Positions 7,799 to 12,910 of a stretch of 12,910 bases of DNA are shown piece after piece (position 1 is the stretch's first letter; every line of letters starts with the position of its first letter). Under the pieces are notes generated by a model. The model saw nothing but the letters and a program-made list of their open reading frames with translations. It made no database searches and was not told where the DNA came from. The stretch comes from Leptolyngbya sp. SIO4C5. Lineage in GTDB: Bacteria; Cyanobacteriota; Cyanobacteriia; Phormidesmidales; Phormidesmidaceae. Both the position numbers and the translations under genes were made by a program. The stretch spans positions 1 to 12,910 of the forward strand of contig JAAHIC010000052.1 in NCBI GenBank assembly GCA_010671965.1, written 5' to 3'.

Positions 7799-8766
7799 AA
7801 CTCAATGTAATCGAACAGCGATCGCTCTGGTGGACTATCTCTGGCGCTGTAATTTTGGCCGGACTGATTGCGATGGCTATCTCCTGGAATCAGTTTGGCG
7901 CACCGCTGCGTCCGGGCTTAGATTTCGTTGGCGGAACGCGCCTGCAGCTAGAGCGGGACTGCGAGGTCGCGCCAGAAAACTGCAGCGACCCCATCGATTT
8001 AGCCGTCGTGCGAGATGTGCTGACGGAACAGGGCTTGGAGAACAGCAGCCTGCAGGTTCTCGGTGAGAATCGTCAGGCCGTTTCTATTCGCACCTCTACT
8101 CTAGATGTGGAAGCTCGAACACGGCTGCAGCAGTCCTTGGAAGCCGCTCTGGGCCAGCTTGACCCCGACTCCACTCAGATTGATGTGGTCGGCCCGGTGA
8201 TTGGGCGTCAGCTTTTTGCCGCCGGTTTACTAGCGCTGCTGGTGGCTTTTGCGGGAATTACGGCTTATCTCAGCCTGCGCTTTCAGTTCGATTACGCCGT
8301 TTTTTCGATTGTGGCGCTGCTCCACGACTTACTCGTGACGTTGGGTATCTTTGCCGCCTTGGGGCTGATGCTAGGCACTGAGGTAGACAGCTTGTTCGTT
8401 GTGGCCTTGCTAACGATTGTCGGTTTCTCTGTTAACGACACGGTGGTAATCTACGATCGCATTCGAGAAACAATCAAATACAATCCCCAGCGCCATATTG
8501 ATCAAATTGTGGATGATTCGGTCAACCAAACCCTAGCGCGATCGATCAATACCACGCTGACCACCGTTCTAACCCTGACCGCCATTTTCCTATTTGGCGG
8601 TGAGACGCTTAAGTTCTTTGCCTTAGCACTGATTATTGGCTTCATCACTGGCGCGTACTCCAGCATCTTTGTCGCTAGCACGCTGCTGGCCTGGTGGCGG
8701 GAACGTTCAGGACAGGCGATCGCAGGCGTTGAGGAAACAACTGAGTCCTCTGAGAACGTCGTATAG
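7795..8766 (+). CDS. secF: Protein translocase subunit SecF
   Basis: This forms the SecDF complex with SecD. Residues 12-31 are the first membrane segment, followed by the signature [13 protein letters not shown] (40-52) and a small periplasmic domain (55-130). Five further membrane segments follow between about 137 and 300. The core motif [20 protein letters not shown] (206-225) contains Asp215, equivalent to the SecD relay aspartate. The 323-residue length is typical. The ATG overlaps the secD stop by four bases. The C-terminal tail after 303 is acidic and low in complexity, as is common for this protein. The domain has two extra cysteines (Cys56, Cys63) close together on the exported face, which might form a disulfide. 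Confidence 0.95.
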   Translation: MKLNVIEQRSLWWTISGAVILAGLIAMAISWNQFGAPLRPGLDFVGGTRLQLERDCEVAPENCSDPIDLAVVRDVLTEQGLENSSLQVLGENRQAVSIRTSTLDVEARTRLQQSLEAALGQLDPDSTQIDVVGPVIGRQLFAAGLLALLVAFAGITAYLSLRFQFDYAVFSIVALLHDLLVTLGIFAALGLMLGTEVDSLFVVALLTIVGFSVNDTVVIYDRIRETIKYNPQRHIDQIVDDSVNQTLARSINTTLTTVLTLTAIFLFGGETLKFFALALIIGFITGAYSSIFVASTLLAWWRERSGQAIAGVEETTESSENVV

Positions 8767-8772
8767 CCTGCT

Positions 8773-9162
8773 GTGAATACGCCGACGGAATTTGAGCGTC
8801 AGTTAGAGCAGCTGAACCGAGTCGTGATGGTGAGCTGGTGGCTGCTCTGCGGTGGGCTTTGGCTGACGGTCGGCCTGCTGAGCCTGTGGCGCTTACGATT
8901 TGAGATTGAGCGCCTGTTTGAATTTTTCACCTGGACGCAAATTCGCTACGGCTTGGCTTACAATCCGCTGTCAGCGGCAGGATTGGGGCTGTGTGTGGGA
9001 CTGACAGTAGGCCTTTTGATCAGTCATAGCCGTCATATAGTCTTTGGGCTGTCGGTAGGAGAGCGTCAGCGGTTGGAAAAGCTGCTGCTAAGGATTCGTC
9101 AGCAGGGGCCAGCCCATCCCTTTTGGCGCTGGATAGACACAAACAAGGGCGATCGCGAATAG
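8773..9162 (+). CDS. Two-TM membrane protein of unknown function, last gene of the pdhB-sec run
   Basis: The GTG start lies 6 bp after secF and the frame encodes 129 residues. I recognise no named family. Two hydrophobic segments (about 18-39 and 66-84) form a hairpin. A short N-terminal amphipathic stretch (EFERQLEQLNRVV) precedes them, and a basic helix (ERQRLEKLLLRIRQQ, 97-111) follows. Tryptophans cluster at the membrane edges. By the positive-inside rule both ends should be cytoplasmic. Close spacing to secF suggests co-expression, and possibly a role near the translocase, but this is guilt by association. It ends 2 bp before the end of a decayed gene read from the other strand. Confidence 0.75.
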   Translation: MNTPTEFERQLEQLNRVVMVSWWLLCGGLWLTVGLLSLWRLRFEIERLFEFFTWTQIRYGLAYNPLSAAGLGLCVGLTVGLLISHSRHIVFGLSVGERQRLEKLLLRIRQQGPAHPFWRWIDTNKGDRE

Positions 9163-9164
9163 AG

Positions 9165-9563
9165 TTAAAGTATCCTTTCCATCGCTAAGGGAGACAAAAA
9201 CTCAACCACCACATAGGGATTTTTGCCCTCCTGCCAGACCACGTAGCTGCGCCGCAGGTCGGAGCCATCGTACAGACGCGGCACGTCAACTGCTAAAAAC
9301 CAGTCAGGCCGCTTATGCTATAGCGGCTGGTTGACATCGTAGTAAAGGTTGAGATCGGAGGCGGTGAAGTAATGATCGCGAGCGTAGTTGTCTAGCCGCA
9401 GCGTGCGACTGAGCAGTTGGGGCTGCAAGTCGTGAAATTCGTCAGGCAATCCCGGTTCCTCCGGATACTCACTTGGCAGATCGTACATGGTTGGCAGCGT
9501 TTCGCGGGGCGATCGCGGCGGATCCACCTGTTCGAGAATCGGTTTACGCGTGATGGGAACCAT
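9165..9563 (-). pseudogene. Uma2 family (DUF820) nuclease-like pseudogene
   Basis: The ATG at 9563 has AGGTGAG just upstream. Eighty-one codons encode a typical Uma2 N-terminus (EQVDPPRSPRETLPTMYD, LRLDNYARDHYFTASDLNLY). The frame is cut by TAG at 9318-9320. After the TAG it continues in the same frame with clear family sequence, KRPDWFLAVDVPRLYDGSDL and then YVVWQEGKNPYVVVEFLSP, and ends at TAA (9165-9167). Intact members are usually around 190-240 residues; this reads at most about 132 codons. The gene therefore has an internal nonsense codon and has lost the C-terminal half, including part of the PD-(D/E)XK-like core. The TAG could be a Trp or Arg codon mutated once or twice. Family function is poorly known and nuclease activity is presumed from fold. 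Confidence 0.8.
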
Positions 9564-9613
9564 AGCTCACCTGACTTAGCTATTCTCTCTGTTTTTATCT
9601 TGCCACGGGTAGC

Positions 9614-10570
9614 TTATCCCGTTGCCCGTCGTCGCAGCACGGCCAGCAGCTTGATGAAGGTAGGCGGCAGCGGTGCGATCGCCTCTATGAGCTGCCCTGA
9701 AACCGGATGCTGCAGCCGCAGCTTCCAGGCATGGAGCGCCTGCCCTGGCAGATTCACCCCCACCGAGCGCCCAGAACCGTAGAGCGGATCGCCAACGATA
9801 GGATGACCGATATGGGCACTGTGGACGCGAATTTGGTGGGTGCGTCCGGTTTCGAGGCGAAACTGAAGCAGGCTGTAGTTGCCCAACCGTTCTTGCACCT
9901 GCCAGTGAGTGACTGCCGCGCGCCCGCCTTTGTCTTCAGGCAGAATAGCCTGCTTTTTACGATCAACCGGGTGGCGGCCAATCGGTAAATCAACCGTACC
10001 GGCCTCGGTTGACGGCGATCCATAAACAATCGCCAAATATTCCCGACCCGCCGTTTTGTCTTTGAGTTGAGCCTGTAACCGCTGATGGGCTAGATCGGTT
10101 TTAGCAATCATAATTGCCCCGGTCGTGTCTTTATCGAGGCGATGGACAATGCCAGGGCGCTGCACGCCGCCAATACCCGCCAAAGTATCGCCGCAGTAAG
10201 CCAAAATCCCATTGACTAGGGTGCCGCTTGTGTGGCCAGGGGCGGGATGCACGACCCTGTCAGCAGACTTATTCAGAATCAGCAGATATGCGTCTTCGTA
10301 CAGAATATCTAGGGGCATAGCCTCTGGCACCAGCTCCAGCGGGCGTGTTTCTGGCAGTTTGACCTGTACCCAGTCCCCAGCTTGTACCGTCGTTTTCTTT
10401 GTCGGACAGGGCTGACCGTTGACCATCACGCAGTCTTGCTCAATCAGCTTTTGAATCCGGCTGCGAGAAAGATCGCTAAGCTGAGTGGCCAGCCAGCGAT
10501 CGAGGCGCTCTGGCCGGTCAGATTCAACCGTTAACTCAAAGGCTTGTTCGGAGATAGGGGTAAGCTGAAT
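9614..10570 (-). CDS. RluA/RluD-family pseudouridine synthase with probable ATT start
   Basis: This enzyme isomerises uridines to pseudouridine in rRNA or tRNA. From the proposed ATT it has 318 residues. Residues 21-70 are the S4 RNA-binding domain (RLDRWLATQLSDLSRSRIQKL). The catalytic domain spans 90-310, with the RluA-class motif HRLDKDTTG (143-151, catalytic Asp146). Further conserved blocks are GRTHQIRVHSAHIGHPIVGD (242-261) and the following PLYG. RluD-like specificity for 23S helix 69 is likely but not shown. No ATG, GTG or TTG lies between the upstream stop and codon 48 of this frame, and starting at GTG 10429 would delete most of the S4 domain. ATT (10568-10570), 6 nt after AGGGG, best fits the family N-terminus. 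The frame follows cobA directly after its TAG. Confidence 0.85.
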   Translation of the reverse strand: MQLTPISEQAFELTVESDRPERLDRWLATQLSDLSRSRIQKLIEQDCVMVNGQPCPTKKTTVQAGDWVQVKLPETRPLELVPEAMPLDILYEDAYLLILNKSADRVVHPAPGHTSGTLVNGILAYCGDTLAGIGGVQRPGIVHRLDKDTTGAIMIAKTDLAHQRLQAQLKDKTAGREYLAIVYGSPSTEAGTVDLPIGRHPVDRKKQAILPEDKGGRAAVTHWQVQERLGNYSLLQFRLETGRTHQIRVHSAHIGHPIVGDPLYGSGRSVGVNLPGQALHAWKLRLQHPVSGQLIEAIAPLPPTFIKLLAVLRRRATG

Positions 10571-10582
10571 GCGATACCCCTA
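10568..10582 (-). promoter_or_regulatory. Shine-Dalgarno and ATT start overlapping the cobA stop
   Basis: On the minus strand AGGGG (10577-10581) overlaps the cobA TAG (10580-10582). It is followed by TATCGC and then ATT (10568-10570). Spacing is near ideal for initiation, and termination of cobA would place a ribosome on this site. This supports translational coupling at a rare start codon. Confidence 0.5.
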
Positions 10583-11404
10583 TTGTGAGGGCTGATCTGT
10601 CAAGATGGCTAGCGGTCGGGGGCAGGCGGCTGACAGCAGAGAGTGCATATTGACCACAGCGCCAATAACCGCGATCGCGGGGGGCTGAAAATTCGCCGCT
10701 GTCATATCAGCGACAACACCCCCCAAGCTGCTAATCAGTTCTTCCTGTTCAGGTCGGGTACCCCAGCGAATCAGGGCAACCGGAGTTTGGGGACTGAGTC
10801 CTGCCGCCAATAGCTCCTGCACAATATGGCTCATATTGTGGATGCCCATGTAAATGACAATGGTTTTAGAGCCGTGGGCGATCGCCTGCCAGTTCACCTC
10901 TGGCTTATACTTGCCTGCAGCTTCGTGGCCGGTCACAAAGGTGACTGAGGAACTGCAGTCGCGGTGAGTGATGGGAATACCGGCATAGGCCGGTACGGCG
11001 ACCCCGGCGGTGATGCCGGGTACCACTTCCACCGGCACGCCGGCCTCAATGAGTCCGGCCATTTCCTCCCCACCCCGGCCAAACACAAAAGGATCGCCCC
11101 CTTTGAGCCGCACCACGATAGCGGCTGTCTGAGCTTTGTCAATCAGCAGTTGGGTAATCTCCGGCTGTAGCATCGAGTGGGCACCCCGCCGCTTACCAGC
11201 GTTTATCTGCTCCGCCTGCGGATTCACCATCGCCAGAATCTGCGGACTGACGAGCGCGTCATAGACGACTACATCGGCGCATTCTAGTAGGTTCTTGCCC
11301 TTGAGGGTAAATAGGCCCGGATCGCCGGGGCCAGCCCCAACGAGGTAAACCATACCTGGCTTTGTGATTGGGGGAGATAGCTCAGCAGAATCGCGATCGC
11401 GCAT
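10580..11404 (-). CDS. cobA: Uroporphyrinogen-III C-methyltransferase (SUMT)
   Basis: This enzyme uses S-adenosylmethionine to methylate uroporphyrinogen III at C2 and C7, giving precorrin-2, the branch point to siroheme and cobalamin. From ATG 11404 it is 274 residues. VYLVGAGPGDPGLFTLKG (19-36) is the N-terminal family signature. VVYDALVSP (46-54), VRLKGGDPFVFGRGGEE (98-114) and VVPGITAGVAVPAYAGIP (127-144) follow, then THRDCSSSVTFVTGHE (146-161). No siroheme-synthase or HemD domain is fused. An open frame upstream to 11548 lies inside sirB in another frame and is not expected to be coding. Met18 (11353) is an alternative start that matches shorter homologues. It begins 7 bp after the sirB stop and ends in a TAG that directly abuts the pseudouridine synthase frame. 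Confidence 0.94.
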   Translation of the reverse strand: MRDRDSAELSPPITKPGMVYLVGAGPGDPGLFTLKGKNLLECADVVVYDALVSPQILAMVNPQAEQINAGKRRGAHSMLQPEITQLLIDKAQTAAIVVRLKGGDPFVFGRGGEEMAGLIEAGVPVEVVPGITAGVAVPAYAGIPITHRDCSSSVTFVTGHEAAGKYKPEVNWQAIAHGSKTIVIYMGIHNMSHIVQELLAAGLSPQTPVALIRWGTRPEQEELISSLGGVVADMTAANFQPPAIAVIGAVVNMHSLLSAACPRPLAILTDQPSQ

Positions 11405-11411
11405 AGGTTTA

Positions 11412-12308
11412 TCAGATCTCAAAAGGACGGCTAGCCAAATCGGCCACCAGACCCGCGAGTTCACGGGTTGCCCCCAGCGGCGGCAATAACCGAAAAGCCA
11501 CTTTAGGAAAGCGCTCGGCCAGTTCTTCTGTGCGCTGCATGATGGCATCGATTAGGGTGCCTGCAAACAGGAAATAAGGCAGGATGACAATGCGCTGATA
11601 GCCCTGCTGCATCAGGTCAACTACCTGCGCCTCTAAGCTGGGCGGCGTTGACCAGTAGGCCACAGTGGCTCCCATCTGCTTGGCGATCGCCTCTACCTGC
11701 TTGTTGCCTCCAGCCCGGCGGCTGCCATGAGCCACCAGCAAAAAGGCCCGCGAGGCGGTTTGTCCTGCTTTTTCAGACAGCAGATGGGTCAGCCCGGAAT
11801 GACTGCCCAAATGTGGGCACAGGGTCAAGGATACAGCCTCGGTCATCTGTTGACGGGCGGCGGCAACCTCAGCCGGTAGGTCTTCCATCACGTGCACTCC
11901 CTGTAGTAAAAACAGGGGCACAATCCGCATCTCGGCTTTACCCGCTGCCTGCGTTTTCTGGGCAAACTGACAGACTTGCGTACGCAGGGCCGTCGGGCCT
12001 AATTCTAAATAGGCGGTTTCTACCAGCGGCACCTGAGTAATTTGGGCGGCCCGCTGTCGGCGCAGCCTTCCAGTCGTCACAATTTCAGACGATTGACTCG
12101 GCTGCCAATTACTGGCTAACGGCTTGGCGGCGGCGGCGGACAGAGCCAGCGCGGGCTCTGCTGTGGCTGAGTAGGCTTGCTGAGCGATCGCCAGCCAGCC
12201 CAAGCGCTGCTGCACCAAATGAGCCAGCCGCTTCATCATTGCCTGAGAGCGCGGATCTCGACTGCCGTGTGATACTAGCAGATAGCTTGGAGTAGGTGCT
12301 TTAGTCAC
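11412..12308 (-). CDS. sirB: Sirohydrochlorin chelatase (SirB/CbiX)
   Basis: This enzyme inserts Fe2+ (siroheme) or Co2+ (cobalamin) into sirohydrochlorin, the oxidised product of precorrin-2 made through the adjacent cobA. From GTG 12308 it has 298 residues in two CbiX-like halves. The first has SHGSRDPR (13-20, His14) and VPLFLLQGVHVMEDLP (130-145, His139), the usual metal-binding pair. The second has VAHGSRRAGGNKQ (192-204, His194), but the matching later position reads YFLFAGTLIDAI without His. Only the first half therefore carries a complete site. An Ala/Ser-rich insertion (about 42-75) looks like a loop. A TTG at 12350 would add 14 residues, including CVVCV; I prefer the GTG because it places the first strand as in homologues. 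No strong Shine-Dalgarno precedes either. Confidence 0.88.
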   Translation of the reverse strand: MTKAPTPSYLLVSHGSRDPRSQAMMKRLAHLVQQRLGWLAIAQQAYSATAEPALALSAAAAKPLASNWQPSQSSEIVTTGRLRRQRAAQITQVPLVETAYLELGPTALRTQVCQFAQKTQAAGKAEMRIVPLFLLQGVHVMEDLPAEVAAARQQMTEAVSLTLCPHLGSHSGLTHLLSEKAGQTASRAFLLVAHGSRRAGGNKQVEAIAKQMGATVAYWSTPPSLEAQVVDLMQQGYQRIVILPYFLFAGTLIDAIMQRTEELAERFPKVAFRLLPPLGATRELAGLVADLASRPFEI

Positions 12309-12360
12309 GGGTAGATAAACGCAAACAACACAAGTTAAAGCCGTTGGCAACAGCCAGCTA

Positions 12361-12388
12361 GTTTACTTTATCGAAGTTTTAACTAAAC
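12361..12388. promoter_or_regulatory. Imperfect inverted repeat upstream of sirB
   Basis: GTTTACTT (12361-12368) and AACTAAAC (12381-12388) are complementary at seven of eight positions around a 12-nt spacer. They lie 53-80 nt upstream of the sirB GTG, in the AT-rich part of the 12351-12447 spacer. It could be an operator or a leader hairpin. It does not match the NtcA pattern GTA-N8-TAC. Confidence 0.25.
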
Positions 12389-12447
12389 GGTCTGTATCGA
12401 GCGCGGCATTTAGGCTAGCTTGTTGGGTTGGCAAAGTCGGGCCGCTT

Positions 12448-12801
12448 CTAAGACGCTTCTGCTTTGAAGGTATAAAACTTTTGGAGAACTCCCAGCGTAC
12501 CAAATTCATAAGCCGGCAACTGAGCAATTTCTGGCACCGCTAGCTGAGTTTGATAAATACTGAAGAAGACGTAGTTGTGGCGAGCCGTATTTCTGGCAAC
12601 TAGCTGCTGGATAGCGGCCTGATTGTTCTCTAGCAGGCTGACGCATTGCTCTTGCAGCAGGTCGGCTAAGCCTGGCATGGCGGCAGGGGCTTTGGGGCAA
12701 ATATCTTGTTGCAAATAGGCGATCAGCTCATCTGTGGCGTAAAGCTCATAGTCTGCTGGGCTGGGATTTGTGAGGGCTAAGGCTCCGCCAACGCCAATCA
12801 T
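12448..12801 (-). CDS. DUF4359-like protein, probably shortened at the N-terminus
   Basis: The 117 residues match what I know of the cyanobacterial DUF4359 family. They include TNPSPADYELYATDELIAYL (11-30), a Cys pair (35 and 53), QQLVARNTARHNYVFFSIYQT (65-85) and a C-terminal GVLQKFYTFKAEAS. Function is unknown. Family members usually begin with a longer hydrophobic anchor. Here only MIGVGGALAL (1-10) precedes the conserved NPS, and an in-frame TGA lies two codons before the ATG (12808-12810). That TGA is inside the first unit of a 21-bp repeat array, so the array may have replaced the original 5' end. No Shine-Dalgarno is evident. It may still be expressed, as a shortened or mislocalised protein. 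It is followed by sirB 140 bp further on. Confidence 0.7.
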   Translation of the reverse strand: MIGVGGALALTNPSPADYELYATDELIAYLQQDICPKAPAAMPGLADLLQEQCVSLLENNQAAIQQLVARNTARHNYVFFSIYQTQLAVPEIAQLPAYEFGTLGVLQKFYTFKAEAS

Positions 12802-12806
12802 CGGGC

Positions 12807-12910
12807 GTCAACGGAGAAGCTCCGAGTGCGTCAGGAGGAGTTCCGGGCGTCCACGGAGGAGCTCCGAGCGCTCTCGGAAGAGCTCCGAGTGCTCTCGGAA
12901 CTCTTCTTGG
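12807..12910. repeat. 21-bp tandem repeat array running off the window
   Basis: Five units of 21 bp start at 12807, 12828, 12849, 12870 and 12891 (the last cut by the window end). They share the core CGGAGGAGCTCCGAG or a near version, which is itself nearly palindromic (GGAGCTCC). The period is seven codons, so frames stay open on both strands. On + one frame reads TEELRALSEELRVLSE, a heptad pattern like a coiled coil. It is open from 12781 to the end, with a possible GTG at 12826 behind GGAGAAG. On - one frame reads EHSELFRERSELLRGRPELL and meets TGA at 12808. The array may be the edge of a repetitive coding gene or a non-coding repeat. Confidence 0.75.

Larger units (their letters stand above)
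1769..12191. repeat. HIP1 octamers (GCGATCGC), 17 copies
   Basis: Copies start at 1769, 1971, 2000, 3321, 3547, 6226, 6821, 7818, 8716, 9149, 9509, 9675, 10671, 10878, 11393, 11683 and 12184. This highly iterated palindrome marks many cyanobacterial genomes. Nearly all copies lie inside genes. None falls in 1-1768 or in 3555-6225, which covers pdhA and most of pdhB. Confidence 0.9.

Noticed and set aside
9600-9613. GCTA/TGGC hairpin after the pseudouridine synthase as a terminator
   Set aside because: Only four pairs with one wobble, and an A-rich rather than T-rich tract follows.
9614-10429. Pseudouridine synthase starting at GTG 10429
   Set aside because: This start would remove most of the S4 domain, which is clearly encoded in frame just upstream (RLDRWLATQLSDLSRSRIQKL).
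11405-11548. In-frame N-terminal extension of cobA to 11548
   Set aside because: It overlaps the well-conserved C-terminus of sirB in another frame, and its residues have no SUMT similarity. The family N-terminus begins near 11353-11404.
12309-12447. NtcA site upstream of sirB
   Set aside because: No GTA-N8-TAC occurs in the spacer; GTA at 12310 is not followed by TAC at the needed distance.
12807-12910. 21-bp repeats as a CRISPR array
   Set aside because: The repeats are directly tandem with no unique spacers, so they are not CRISPR.

Overview
The window is cyanobacterial chromosome. It carries an Ftn2/ZipN-type division protein, cyanobacterial-style SecD and SecF, a DUF4359-like protein and a Uma2 (DUF820) remnant. 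The palindrome GCGATCGC (HIP1) occurs 17 times in 12.9 kb, where chance would give less than one. Gene content and moderate GC fit a Leptolyngbya/Synechococcales-type organism, but the genus cannot be fixed from the sequence alone.

Layout. Positions 85-327 (+) encode a small lipoprotein whose tail is seven DPC(A)A units. It converges, across a hairpin terminator, on a polar amino-acid ABC transporter permease (556-1293, -). Upstream of that on the same strand is the division protein gene zipN/ftn2 (1372-3633, -). A roughly 580-bp divergent spacer, holding at most one doubtful small ORF, separates zipN from a rightward run: pdhA, a 155-bp spacer with an inverted repeat, then pdhB-secD-secF and a two-TM protein gene, tightly packed (gaps of 2 and 6 bp and a 4-bp ATGA overlap). 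A decayed Uma2 gene (9165-9563, -) converges on that run and stops 2 bp from it.

The right end is read leftward: a DUF4359-like gene, then sirB (sirohydrochlorin chelatase), cobA (uroporphyrinogen-III methyltransferase) and an RluA/RluD-family pseudouridine synthase. sirB and cobA act in one pathway: CobA makes precorrin-2, and SirB inserts metal into sirohydrochlorin for siroheme (nitrite and sulfite reductase) or cobalamin. The pseudouridine synthase has no ATG, GTG or TTG able to include its S4 domain. Its frame follows cobA directly after one TAG, and the best start is an ATT placed 6 nt after an AGGGG Shine-Dalgarno. The window ends in a 21-bp tandem repeat array abutting the 5' end of the DUF4359 gene.

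PdhA and PdhB are the two subunits of pyruvate dehydrogenase E1, which produces acetyl-CoA. SecD and SecF support protein export through SecYEG. I see no phage, transposase, CRISPR, rRNA or tRNA, and no clear undescribed multi-gene system. The most unusual items are the cobA/pseudouridine synthase junction, the DPCAA lipoprotein, the terminal repeat array and the Uma2 pseudogene.
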